A stretch of DNA of 64,000 nt from assembly GCA_022779305.1 (NCBI GenBank), contig JALFSW010000087.1:1-64000 (forward strand), given 5' to 3'. Every line of letters starts with the position of its first letter. Position 1 is the stretch's first letter. Shown one piece after another: positions 1 through 9,329 of the stretch. The notes beneath the pieces were generated by a model that made no database searches, was not told the DNA's origin, and saw only the letters and a list, made by a program, of their open reading frames with translations. The position numbers and the translations under genes are program-made. The DNA is from Prevotella sp. (lineage in GTDB: Bacteria > Bacteroidota > Bacteroidia > Bacteroidales > Bacteroidaceae).

Positions 1-59
1 TTTTGCAAAAAGCTAAATTTAAGAATTATATATTTAACCTATAAACAAAAAATAAAGAC

Positions 60-1946
60 ATGAGAAAATTTTATAACCTTCTATTGCTTTTATTGGTAAT
101 GTGCATCACCACTAATGCGCAAGACCAAATAGAGATGGAGAAGAATGCGTTACCAGTATTGAAAGCTCAAACGAAAGTAGCACAAGGCTTTGGTTATGGC
201 AATCGTTTCACTGAAAGTATCTATGGTTTAGGCTATAATCAAGCAGGTGTAGTCTCGGGACTCATTGAAGTTTCGGGTATAAAAAATGCCAGACTGACTT
301 TTGTTGATGCAATGATGCCAGCAATGGAAGCCGATAAAAATGGTGCTATTGTTGTGCTTGATAAGAATATGAAAGTGGTTCACATCGAGCAACATAGCTT
401 CGATATTCGTTTAAATCACTTGGTATTGAACACCCCCTATACTTTTATGACCAATGAAACTTATTATGTGGGTTATCTTGTTCACGCTACAGCAGCAGCT
501 GCCTATCCAGTAGGTTTTGATAAAGATGTGAATATTCCGCAGGCAAGTTACATGAGTTATCACACTTCGATGCCTACCAAAGGAACCAGCATGAAAGAAA
601 AGGTGATTAACACAGCAGCAAAGTATAAATATGGTGCAATCTTGATTTTCCTCGGTTTAGAAAATTCTCCAAAGACCGACAATGCTGCCTATTTGCTTGA
701 TGTGTCTGGAACTTTCAATTCGCCAAGCAAAAAAACGGCAGAGGCAAAGGCATCAGTACGCAACATTGGTGCAAAGGCAATGACGACAACGGAAATGAAA
801 TATACCATTGCCGGAAATGCAACAACAGCTACCGTAACTACGAACATTAAATCGGGAGCAGATTCTGAAGTTGCTTTCAAAGTTAATATGCCTACAAAGG
901 GGAAGGGAGAAATTGCTTTTAACGTTTCTAAAGTAAACGGAACTGATAATTTCATGAGCAATGTTACCGTAACGAAAGCCTATCAGATAGGTGGTGGTGG
1001 CATGTCTACAACAAAACGCAGCGTACTCATCGAACGTTTCAGCACAGAGCAATGCCCCAACTGTCCTTCAGCAGATCCAACCTTGGAAACTTTCATAAAC
1101 ACTTTCCGTAACGCAGGATTAGAAGTCAATGTTGTGGTGCATCACGCTGGCTATTATACTGATGGCTATACACTTGAAGAGTCAAGAACACTTGTTGGTT
1201 ATCTTGGTGTAAAAGGTGCTCCTTACTTTGTAGTCGATCGTTTACCTTTAGGACAGAATGGTGTTTGCGCGTTTTTCCCACAGTCATATATGGCAGCAAA
1301 TATTAAATCTGCGCTCTTAAAAAATAAAGAGTTGGGAAAAGTAGACAACATCCAAGCTGGCTTTAAGAATAATGGTCTGACAGTGAAGTTAGTTGGTACG
1401 GTAGCAGATGAATTTAAAGAAGACCTCTATATCACGGCGATTTTGACAGAAGACAATCTCTCGAGTAACACGCAGCGTGGTGCAAGTTATGGTTACATCC
1501 ATGAAGCAGTTCCACGTGTTTTCCTTTCATCAGGACGAGGCGATAAGGCTACCATTAATGATGGACAATTTGAAATCAGTTTCCCTACAAAAACGATTAA
1601 TTCAAAATGGAAGAAGAACAATATGAAAATAGTTCTCTTTGGACATCGTTTGCTTAATTCCTATACACAATACGATTATGACCAACACGAAATTCTATTC
1701 TCAACCACTTATAATTGGAGCATAACAAATGGTGTCGAAGACATTCGTGCAGAAGAAATAAATCCTGAAGTAACAAGTAAAGAAGGCCGCATCCAAGTAA
1801 ATGGCACATACAAGCGTGTAGAAATCTATAACACGAGTGGTGCATTGATAGCTACATCGGTTGATGAACCATTGACTCCAGGGCTTTACATTGTAAAGGT
1901 GAAAACAAACGAAGGAAGCTATGCATCGAAAGTGATGATTCAGTAA
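60..1946 (+). CDS. Omp28-related secreted protein with C-terminal T9SS-type sorting domain
   Basis: ORF with signal peptide, RFSTEQCPNCPSADP thioredoxin-like CxxC motif, and C-terminal VEIYNTSGALIATS...GLYIVKVKTNEGSYASKVMIQ typical of type A CTD; paralog of the next ORF. Confidence 0.8.
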   Translation: MRKFYNLLLLLLVMCITTNAQDQIEMEKNALPVLKAQTKVAQGFGYGNRFTESIYGLGYNQAGVVSGLIEVSGIKNARLTFVDAMMPAMEADKNGAIVVLDKNMKVVHIEQHSFDIRLNHLVLNTPYTFMTNETYYVGYLVHATAAAAYPVGFDKDVNIPQASYMSYHTSMPTKGTSMKEKVINTAAKYKYGAILIFLGLENSPKTDNAAYLLDVSGTFNSPSKKTAEAKASVRNIGAKAMTTTEMKYTIAGNATTATVTTNIKSGADSEVAFKVNMPTKGKGEIAFNVSKVNGTDNFMSNVTVTKAYQIGGGGMSTTKRSVLIERFSTEQCPNCPSADPTLETFINTFRNAGLEVNVVVHHAGYYTDGYTLEESRTLVGYLGVKGAPYFVVDRLPLGQNGVCAFFPQSYMAANIKSALLKNKELGKVDNIQAGFKNNGLTVKLVGTVADEFKEDLYITAILTEDNLSSNTQRGASYGYIHEAVPRVFLSSGRGDKATINDGQFEISFPTKTINSKWKKNNMKIVLFGHRLLNSYTQYDYDQHEILFSTTYNWSITNGVEDIRAEEINPEVTSKEGRIQVNGTYKRVEIYNTSGALIATSVDEPLTPGLYIVKVKTNEGSYASKVMIQ

Positions 1947-1998
1947 ACATAAGAGATTTTTTAGCGAAAAATTAGCTATCTTGATAGCTAATGATGTT

Positions 1999-2047
1999 AA
2001 AAACAAGAGAAAAGCAGAAAAAAATAGCTTCTCTCTTGTTTTTTTAT
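1999..2047 (+). terminator. Rho-independent terminator
   Basis: AACAAGAGA...TCTCTTGTT stem followed by a T-run. Confidence 0.6.
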
Positions 2048-2057
2048 GATTTATTTA

Positions 2058-2065
2058 TAACTTTG
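2058..2065 (+). promoter_or_regulatory. Bacteroidetes-type -7 element (TAACTTTG)
   Basis: TAnnTTTG motif 55 bp upstream of the 2121 ORF. Confidence 0.5.
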
Positions 2066-2120
2066 TAGAAAATTAGATATTTGATGTTATGTAACAACCT
2101 ATTTAATAATTATTATCAGT

Positions 2121-4007
2121 ATGAAAAAAATTAATTACTTTCTTTTATTATTGCTGAGCCTATGTCTTTCGGCAACAGCACAAGGACAATTGGAAATGAG
2201 AAAAATCAAAGCTGCCGCACCTGAGGATGGTAGCGAGGTTGCACAAGGCTTTGGCTATGCTGACCGCAATGCAGTTGGCGTGCAGGGCGTGGGTAATGGC
2301 AATGCGGGTGTGCTAAGCGGATTTATCCAAATTTCGGGTGTAAAAGATGGCAAATTGAACTTCGTTGATGTCGTTATGCCTGATATGACGAAAGATACCA
2401 AAGCAGCCGTAGCAGTGCTCAACAGTGCAGGCAAGGTGATTTTCTATGAAACAAAGACACTCGAAACGGGTCTTAACCACTTGATATTGAACAATCCCTA
2501 CACCTTTACAACAAACGAGCTACACTACGTAGGCTATTTTGTTAATGCCACAACAAAGTATCCTCATGTCATAGGCTATGATGGAAGCATAAACATTGCT
2601 CAAGCCAGCATTTTAGGATTACACAGTTCTACACCTGTACTCAACTCAAATGTGATGCAAGAAATATTCGATACCTCAAAGCAATATTCTTTCGGTTCAC
2701 TTTTGATTTTTGCAGGAATAGAGAATGCGCCTAAGTTGGAAAATATGGCTTATCTTCTCGGCATTACTACCTCTTTGAACGTTCAGCCTACTGAAAACAT
2801 TACACCTGAAATATTGGTGCGCAACCTCGGTACAAAAGCAATTAAGAATTTGAAACTCGATGTTGCCATAGATGGTGCATCGAAAAATGTAGAAGCAACC
2901 GCAGACCTCGCAGCAGGACAAACTGGTAATGTAGCCTTTGCGCTCACATTGCCTCAAAAAGGTAAAGGAGAAGTAGCTGTAAAAGTGCTTGAAGTGAATG
3001 GTATTGCAAATGATTTCGCAAACATTGCTGCAACAAAGCCTTATCTTGTGTTACACGAAGGTGGTGCAACAAAGAAAAAAACGGTAATGATCGAACGCTT
3101 CACCACTGAAAGATGTCCTAACTGCCCACGTGTTGATCCTGTTTTCGAGAAATTTGTTAAAGCCTTTGAAGATGCAGGGTTGAAGGTGAACGTCATCATG
3201 CACCACGCTGGTTATTACACCGATGATTTCACTATTACACCATCATCAGCACTCTTGCCCTATCTTGGCGTAACCTTTGCACCTGGCTTTGTCATCGATC
3301 GTATGGCGTTAGGAGAGAAAGGTGTATGTGCTTTCCTTCCTCAATATGCAATGACAGAACCACTGAAAGAACTTCTTCTGAACCAACTTGAATATGGAAC
3401 TATCGAAAACGTAGAAGCGGCCTATAATGATAACAAGGTTGTGGTGAAGGTCAGCGGTACAGTTGCCGATGATTTCAATGAAGATCTCTATATCACAGCC
3501 GCTGTAACAGAGGACAATCTCAAGGCGGTTAGTCAGGCTGGTGCAACAGGTACATACATTCATCACGCCGTTCCACGCACCTTCCTTTCAGACGCAAAGG
3601 GCAATAAAGCCACAGTGAAAGATGGTCGTTTTGAAATCGAATTCCCTGCAAAAGAAATCAAGAGTGAATGGAAGAAAGGGGATATGAAGTTTGTCTTCAT
3701 GGCACATAGAGTACTCAATGCAAGCACGAAGACCAATTACGAACAACATCAAGTGCTCTTCTCGGGCACAGCTCCTTGGGAAATAACCAACGGAATTAAT
3801 GAAGTGGGTGTGTCAGAAGATGCTCCACGCATCACTAGCGACAATCATCGCATTGTTGTTGATGGAGCATTTAACAGCGTAGAAATCTATGGAATTGATG
3901 GAAAGCTTGTTGCAACATCGTTGAATGAATCATTGGCAGATGGTCTTTATGTAGTGAAGGTAAAGACAAACAATGCTAAACACACTGCAAAAGTAATGGT
4001 GAAATAA
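2121..4007 (+). CDS. Omp28-related secreted protein with C-terminal T9SS-type sorting domain (tandem paralog)
   Basis: Same length (628 aa) and collinear with ORF 60..1946; RFTTERCPNCPRVDP motif; CTD VEIYGIDGKLVATS...GLYVVKVKTNNAKHTAKVMVK. Confidence 0.8.
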   Translation: MKKINYFLLLLLSLCLSATAQGQLEMRKIKAAAPEDGSEVAQGFGYADRNAVGVQGVGNGNAGVLSGFIQISGVKDGKLNFVDVVMPDMTKDTKAAVAVLNSAGKVIFYETKTLETGLNHLILNNPYTFTTNELHYVGYFVNATTKYPHVIGYDGSINIAQASILGLHSSTPVLNSNVMQEIFDTSKQYSFGSLLIFAGIENAPKLENMAYLLGITTSLNVQPTENITPEILVRNLGTKAIKNLKLDVAIDGASKNVEATADLAAGQTGNVAFALTLPQKGKGEVAVKVLEVNGIANDFANIAATKPYLVLHEGGATKKKTVMIERFTTERCPNCPRVDPVFEKFVKAFEDAGLKVNVIMHHAGYYTDDFTITPSSALLPYLGVTFAPGFVIDRMALGEKGVCAFLPQYAMTEPLKELLLNQLEYGTIENVEAAYNDNKVVVKVSGTVADDFNEDLYITAAVTEDNLKAVSQAGATGTYIHHAVPRTFLSDAKGNKATVKDGRFEIEFPAKEIKSEWKKGDMKFVFMAHRVLNASTKTNYEQHQVLFSGTAPWEITNGINEVGVSEDAPRITSDNHRIVVDGAFNSVEIYGIDGKLVATSLNESLADGLYVVKVKTNNAKHTAKVMVK

Positions 4008-4034
4008 ACTTATTTCGTAATTTCTTTATACCCA

Positions 4035-4080
4035 AAGCCACATCCTTGCAATGCTGCAAAGGTGTGGCTTCTTTCTTTTT
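4035..4080 (+). terminator. Rho-independent terminator
   Basis: AAGCCACATCCTTGCA/TGCAAAGGTGTGGCTT hairpin plus T-rich tail. Confidence 0.65.
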
Positions 4081-4131
4081 GAGCAAAAATTGCTGTGTGT
4101 TTTAACCCAAATCAGTCATTATTACAGCTGA

Positions 4132-5310
4132 TTATTGTTCAGGATATTGTTCGTAGATCTTTAAATCAAACACGTTTGCATAAGCATAAACATGTTCTAA
4201 CACTTCAGAAAGCGTGCGTTCATAAGCGACCCATTCCTTATTGAGCACAAAGAAATAAAGCTCTATGGGCACCCCAGATTGTGTTGCTTCCATTTGTCGC
4301 ACCATAAGGGTCATCTTCTGATTAATATCGTTGCGCTTTCTGAGATACGCTTCGATGTAAGTACGAAACAGTCCGCTATTGATTTTTTCGCCTTTGAGTT
4401 CTTCTTGTTTAAAAAATCCGCGTTCAACAAGTCGTTCCTTTAATGCATCCGTAGCCACACAGATGCCCCGTACATCTAAGTAAACCAATCGTTTGGCTCT
4501 TCTTCCTTCGCTTTTTTGCATTCCCTTCCAGTTCTGAAACGTGCTATTTACCAACGTTAGTGGCGTTACGGTGGTGATGGTATTATCGAATTGTTTCACT
4601 TTTACAGTCGTTAGCGTAATGTCTGTAACTGTTCCATCGACAGGCGTACCAGGAACAGTGATCCAGTCGCCCACATGCACCATCTCATTGCTTGTCAGCC
4701 GAATACCAGCAACCAATCCTTCAATCGTATCTTTAAAAACAAGCATCAGTATGGCAGACGTAGCACCGAGACCAGCAAACAACGTCATTGGATTTTTATT
4801 TATCAAAGTGGCAATCACCACCACCACAGCGATGAACAGAATAACAATTTTCAGAACGCCACAGAAAGACTTCAAATACTGTTTCTTAGTCTTTCCGATG
4901 TCGGTTTGAATGTACTGAAAACGTCCCACAATACCAATTGCTAAACGTGTAACGTTCACAGTGATATAAACAGAAGTCAGCCGGCTTAAAATTTCTTCCA
5001 CATTAGCATACCGATTGAACACTATTGGCAAACAAGCCGAAATGACCAATGCAGGAATGATATTGCAGGCAATGTTTAATACTTGTTTGTCAAGGATAAC
5101 ATCATCCCACATTACCTTCGTTTTTCTTGTAAGAAACAAAACCAAAGGAATGAGCAATCGTTTGGCAGCATAGCCCGATAGCCATGCAACAATAATGCAC
5201 AAAAGCACCAAAATAGCGTGTCGGTTCAGTGAATTTTCTCCACCCGCAAGTCCCCAAGTGATTAAAAGACTTTCTATTTTAAGAATAATATCAATCATAT
5301 ATACCTTCAT
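4132..5310 (-). CDS. Mechanosensitive ion channel family protein (MscS-like)
   Basis: TM helices followed by GLGATSAILMLVFKDTIEGLVAGIRLTSNEMVHVGDWITVPG, typical of MscS. Confidence 0.88.
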   Translation of the reverse strand: MKVYMIDIILKIESLLITWGLAGGENSLNRHAILVLLCIIVAWLSGYAAKRLLIPLVLFLTRKTKVMWDDVILDKQVLNIACNIIPALVISACLPIVFNRYANVEEILSRLTSVYITVNVTRLAIGIVGRFQYIQTDIGKTKKQYLKSFCGVLKIVILFIAVVVVIATLINKNPMTLFAGLGATSAILMLVFKDTIEGLVAGIRLTSNEMVHVGDWITVPGTPVDGTVTDITLTTVKVKQFDNTITTVTPLTLVNSTFQNWKGMQKSEGRRAKRLVYLDVRGICVATDALKERLVERGFFKQEELKGEKINSGLFRTYIEAYLRKRNDINQKMTLMVRQMEATQSGVPIELYFFVLNKEWVAYERTLSEVLEHVYAYANVFDLKIYEQYPEQ

Positions 5311-5361
5311 TTACGTTTACTTTATCATTATGTTTAACTGCAAAAAGCGATAGTTGTCAAT

Positions 5362-6672
5362 CTATTGACTTAAAATTATGCAGATTTTATTTTGTAAATT
5401 ACGCATCGACACATTGCTCATACCTCCATTTATGATGATGGCAAAGCATAACCTGTGACCATTCAATGCCGTGAGATAGCCTGCAAGCGAACTTACTCCT
5501 ATCAAGGTTCCCGTCTTTGCACGCACGTTTCCCACTGCCTTCGTTCCCCGCATCCGGTTGCGCAAAGTACCGTCAACACCAGCAATGGGCATCGAAGCAA
5601 GCAAAGTAGGATAGATTTGTTCGTTTTGAAAGGCATAACGCAGTAGGCTCACTTCTAATTCAGCACTCGCATAATTGTAAAGCGACAAGCCCGACCCATC
5701 TGCAATACGATAATTCTGTGGCGATAAGCCTACTTTTTTTATCAATGCCTTCACATGTTCGGCATTCTGTTTGGCAGTTGTCCATCTTCCGTTGGCTCTG
5801 CCATTGAGCTGATAAAACACCGCCTCGGCATAAAGGTTATCACTCTGTTTCATCATAGGCTGCATCACCTGTGCAATGCTTCTTTGCACACATGCCACTG
5901 GCGTGGCATCTTTTGGCAACACTTTTTCGCCCATTTCGCCTTGTAACGTGATACCCGCAGCTTGTAAACGTCGCAAAAAACGCCCCATAAAATCATTGCG
6001 CTTGTTCAGCAACAAAGGCGAAAGCGTGGGGTTATCGTCGTCCCAACACCAACCACTGCCCCATTTTTCTTTTTCTTTGAGTGAAAGATCGGCATAGATG
6101 TTACCCACGATGCGCTGAATGCCTAACGCTTTCAGACTATCTACGAACACCGCAAGGTCGGCTTCCTTTAGCATTGGATCCATTCCACCTACTATATATA
6201 GGTCGCCCATGAACGTTTGGATTGAATCCGTCAGTTCCCCACGGCGATAAAGCTGCGTTTGAAATTGATAATCGTTTCCCAAACGGTCTAAAGCCGCAAT
6301 GGCAGTGATACACTTCATGGTAGACGCAGGGCGCAATTGCATCTTCTCGTGATAAGCATACAGCGGTTGGTCGTCCGTCAGATCCCATGCTAAGAAACCT
6401 ATTTGCGCCGTTTCTGTGAGTCGACTATTTTGTAACACATCTGTTAAAGCACCTCTGATGTTTTCTTGCCATGACAACTTCGGGTTGCTTTCAAAGACAA
6501 CTATCGTATCTTCTGTTTCCTCTTCCGCCTGCACATTCTGCACCGTGGTGGCAGGCTGCAAATCCTCGTTGAGTATGCGTGCCACCTCAACACTGTCCAA
6601 CCGCACCTGTGCAAAACCCAATGGCGAGAAAAATGCAATGAACAACGCTATGTTCAAAATTCGTTTAATCAT
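5362..6672 (-). CDS. dacB: D-alanyl-D-alanine carboxypeptidase/endopeptidase (PBP4, S13 family)
   Basis: RPASTMKCITAIAAL (SxxK), SDN (KQSDNLYAEA) and KTGT (RAKTGTLIGVSSLAGY) motifs. Confidence 0.9.
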   Translation of the reverse strand: MIKRILNIALFIAFFSPLGFAQVRLDSVEVARILNEDLQPATTVQNVQAEEETEDTIVVFESNPKLSWQENIRGALTDVLQNSRLTETAQIGFLAWDLTDDQPLYAYHEKMQLRPASTMKCITAIAALDRLGNDYQFQTQLYRRGELTDSIQTFMGDLYIVGGMDPMLKEADLAVFVDSLKALGIQRIVGNIYADLSLKEKEKWGSGWCWDDDNPTLSPLLLNKRNDFMGRFLRRLQAAGITLQGEMGEKVLPKDATPVACVQRSIAQVMQPMMKQSDNLYAEAVFYQLNGRANGRWTTAKQNAEHVKALIKKVGLSPQNYRIADGSGLSLYNYASAELEVSLLRYAFQNEQIYPTLLASMPIAGVDGTLRNRMRGTKAVGNVRAKTGTLIGVSSLAGYLTALNGHRLCFAIIINGGMSNVSMRNLQNKICIILSQ

Positions 6673-7081
6673 TTTTTTTGCTGATTGTTTTTATGAATAA
6701 ATCCTGATTTTCTGGTTGTACGCTCAACACCCGTCCCGTCTTCAATTCTATCAAGACATAATTACCCAACCGAAAGGCGAGCGGCAGGATACGCACATCT
6801 CTAATATCGGCTAAAGCAATTGTCTGTTGCTTGGCAAAACGCCCTCTTTTGATAATTAATTTATGATCGGTTGTGGTGACATACGTGGTGTGTAATGCCC
6901 TTTCCAAGGCAAGAATAACCAACAAAACGAAGCCCACGCCGAGTAGTACTAAGACGCTGTTTTGTCGGTTCCAAAGTCCGTATAATGCACCCAAAGCAAA
7001 GAGCGCAATCGCACTCCATTCCATAAACATGATGCGGTGATTGTATGTTCTATTCATTTCTATGTCTGATAAGCAATGCAA
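6665..7081 (-). CDS. PH domain-containing membrane protein
   Basis: Two N-terminal TM helices, then TTYVTTTDHKLIIKRGRFAKQQTIALADIRDVRI, bPH-like. Confidence 0.6.
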   Translation of the reverse strand: MHCLSDIEMNRTYNHRIMFMEWSAIALFALGALYGLWNRQNSVLVLLGVGFVLLVILALERALHTTYVTTTDHKLIIKRGRFAKQQTIALADIRDVRILPLAFRLGNYVLIELKTGRVLSVQPENQDLFIKTISKKND

Positions 7082-7239
7082 AGATACGAAAAAAAAGATA
7101 CTTAAAAGCCAAATCGGTCATTAGAGACCGAATTGTGTTAAAACCCTAAAAAAACCACATAAAACGCAATTACTTTCATTTTGTAAATTCCACAAAGCTA
7201 ATTTTATGGCTTTTTTTTTAGGTTCTTCAGTTTTTTATA

Positions 7240-7247
7240 TATCTTTG
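7240..7247 (+). promoter_or_regulatory. -7 element (TATCTTTG)
   Basis: TAnnTTTG motif 29 bp upstream of ATG 7276. Confidence 0.6.
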
Positions 7248-7275
7248 CAGCATAAACCTAACAAAAAGAAATCTT

Positions 7276-7581
7276 ATGGAAATAACACTAACTACCAACA
7301 ATCCAAACGGACTTGTACAGGCTTTCGACGAAGGTGCGCAAGCAGGCGAATTAACCTTTCAGATTAAAGAAAAAGTAATTGTCATTGACCACACACAAAC
7401 CTTTAAAGGGTTTGAAAGGCGCGGCATCGCAGAACAAATGACACTCGCTGCCATTGATTATGCGAAGACAAACCACAAAAAAATCATTCCCGAGTGTTCG
7501 TATGCCTACACCTATCTAATGCGACATCGTGAATATGCCTGCGTCCTTGATGAGCGTGTTATCGATGAAAAAAGATATTAA
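7276..7581 (+). CDS. GNAT-like N-acetyltransferase (YjdJ type)
   Basis: FKGFERRGIAEQMTLAAIDYAKTNHKKIIPECSYAYTYL acetyl-CoA-binding-like core. Confidence 0.75.
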   Translation: MEITLTTNNPNGLVQAFDEGAQAGELTFQIKEKVIVIDHTQTFKGFERRGIAEQMTLAAIDYAKTNHKKIIPECSYAYTYLMRHREYACVLDERVIDEKRY

Positions 7582-7605
7582 TCTCTAAAAGACAAAAAGC
7601 AACAA

Positions 7606-9009
7606 ATGAAAAGAAACATTTTAATGACTTGCGGCTTGTTGAGCCTTGCGCTTGCCCTGCACGCACAGCATAAATCTGGTGGAATTGATGCCCAAATGAT
7701 GAAGAAAATCGTTGCCGAACAAGCATCAAAAAATAACCCCGCTATTACGAACGCATTGGCATCAAATTCAATTGATAATTTGGCAAAGAATGCCCGAAAT
7801 GCAGGTGCGATTGATTCGTATTTCAGTGTGGAAACACCGAAGCAGAACATACAAGACCAAAAAAGCTCTGGACGTTGTTGGCTGTTCACGGGATTGAACG
7901 TTTTGCGTGCCAATTATGCTCGCAAGCATAACGACAGTATCCGCATCGAACTATCACACGTCTATCTCAGCATGCACGACCAGCTTGAAAAAGCCAATCT
8001 CATGCTGCAAGGCATCATCGACAATGCCCAAAAACCAATGGAAGATCCCATCGTTCAGTTCTTCTTTAAAAATCCGATAGGAGATGGCGGAACTTTCTGT
8101 GGTGTGTCGGATTTGGTGGATAAGTACGGATTGGTGCCCATGGAGGTGATGCCCGAAACCTATTCGGCAGAGAACACATCACGCATGGCACGCATCATCA
8201 CTTCAAAGCTGCGCGAATATGGTTTGGAATTGCGCCGCATGGTGGCTGCCAAAAAATCGGCTACTGCCATCAAAGAGCGCAAAACCAAGATGTTGGCAGA
8301 CATTTACCACATTCTTGTGATGTCTTTGGGCGAACCCGTGAAGACTTTCCAATATGCTTTCAAAGACAAAAACGGCAAGCAAATTGGTGCACCTAAGACC
8401 TACACTCCACAAGAGTTTGCAAAAGAAATCGTGGGCGGAAATCTCACAGGCTCTTTCATCATGGTGATGAACGACCCACGCAGAGATTACTATAAAACCT
8501 ACGAAGTGGAATACGACCGTCACACCTACGACGGACAGAACTGGAAGTATCTCAACTTGCCGATGGAAGACATTGCAAAAATGACCATCGCCTCTTTGAA
8601 AGACGGCACAAAGATGTACACCAGCTATGATGTAGGCAAGCAATTAGACCGTACACGTGGTTATCTCGATTTAGAAAACTATGACTACGGAACGCTCTTT
8701 GGCATTGATTTCCCAATGAACAAAGCCGACAGAATTGCTACCTTCGACAGTGGTTCAACCCACGCAATGACACTAACGGCAGTTGATTTGGACGAAAACG
8801 GACAGCCCAAGAAATGGAAAGTAGAAAACAGCTGGGGCGCAACAAATGGTCATCAAGGCTGTTTGATTATGACCAACCGCTGGTTTAACGAATACAGCTT
8901 CCGTTTCGTAATCGATAAGAAATATGTTCCTGCTGACATTCTGAAGGCTGAACAACAAAAGCCTATAATGGTGACACCAGACGATCCACTCTTCCAAGAA
9001 GACAAATAA
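7606..9009 (+). CDS. pepC: Aminopeptidase C / bleomycin hydrolase (C1 peptidase)
   Basis: QKSSGRCWLFTGLNVLR catalytic Cys; HAMTLTAVDLDENG His; KVENSWGATNGHQG Asn. Confidence 0.9.
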   Translation: MKRNILMTCGLLSLALALHAQHKSGGIDAQMMKKIVAEQASKNNPAITNALASNSIDNLAKNARNAGAIDSYFSVETPKQNIQDQKSSGRCWLFTGLNVLRANYARKHNDSIRIELSHVYLSMHDQLEKANLMLQGIIDNAQKPMEDPIVQFFFKNPIGDGGTFCGVSDLVDKYGLVPMEVMPETYSAENTSRMARIITSKLREYGLELRRMVAAKKSATAIKERKTKMLADIYHILVMSLGEPVKTFQYAFKDKNGKQIGAPKTYTPQEFAKEIVGGNLTGSFIMVMNDPRRDYYKTYEVEYDRHTYDGQNWKYLNLPMEDIAKMTIASLKDGTKMYTSYDVGKQLDRTRGYLDLENYDYGTLFGIDFPMNKADRIATFDSGSTHAMTLTAVDLDENGQPKKWKVENSWGATNGHQGCLIMTNRWFNEYSFRFVIDKKYVPADILKAEQQKPIMVTPDDPLFQEDK

Positions 9010-9021
9010 TCCTCTTCTCAC

Positions 9022-9064
9022 AAGGCGAGATGTTTCTTTCCGAAGAAGCATCTCGCCCTTTTTA
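9022..9064 (+). terminator. Rho-independent terminator
   Basis: GGCGAGATG...CATCTCGCC hairpin plus T-run after the pepC stop. Confidence 0.75.
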
Positions 9065-9078
9065 TTTTCTTATTTTTA

Positions 9079-9110
9079 AACCCAAAGCGATCTAATGACC
9101 GATTTGGGTT
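9079..9110. repeat. Ends-only copy of MITE-like family B
   Basis: AACCCAAAGCGATCTAATGACCGATTTGGGTT: fused terminal repeats without internal sequence. Confidence 0.6.
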
Positions 9111-9148
9111 TAAACAATTGAAAATCAAGCGATTTAGAAGTAGCTTGC

Positions 9149-9229
9149 AATTGAGCTTCACTTGCATCCCAACTGAGCCTCAGTTACCGGCAAAATGAGC
9201 CTTACTTGATTTATAACTGAGCTTCACTT
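9149..9229. repeat. 22-bp-period array of a 15-bp dyad (family C), 4 units
   Basis: Units start at 9149, 9171, 9193, 9215: AATTGAGCTTCACTT, AACTGAGCCTCAGTT, AAATGAGCCTTACTT, AACTGAGCTTCACTT. Confidence 0.8.
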
Positions 9230-9316
9230 GCAATCTTCGTCTTGCACGTGAACGTTTTTTCATTGCTCATTTGGCTTAAAAAAGCACAATAATTTGGCAA
9301 AGCAAACATTTTAATG

Positions 9317-9324
9317 TATCTTTG
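9317..9324 (+). promoter_or_regulatory. -7 element (TATCTTTG)
   Basis: TAnnTTTG motif upstream of the 9330/9361 start. Confidence 0.55.
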
Positions 9325-9329
9325 TACCT

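Noticed and set aside
9149-9229. 22-bp arrays as a CRISPR-like array
   Set aside because: Units are short, degenerate 15-bp dyads with 7-bp linkers, far too short for spacers, and no cas genes are present in the window.
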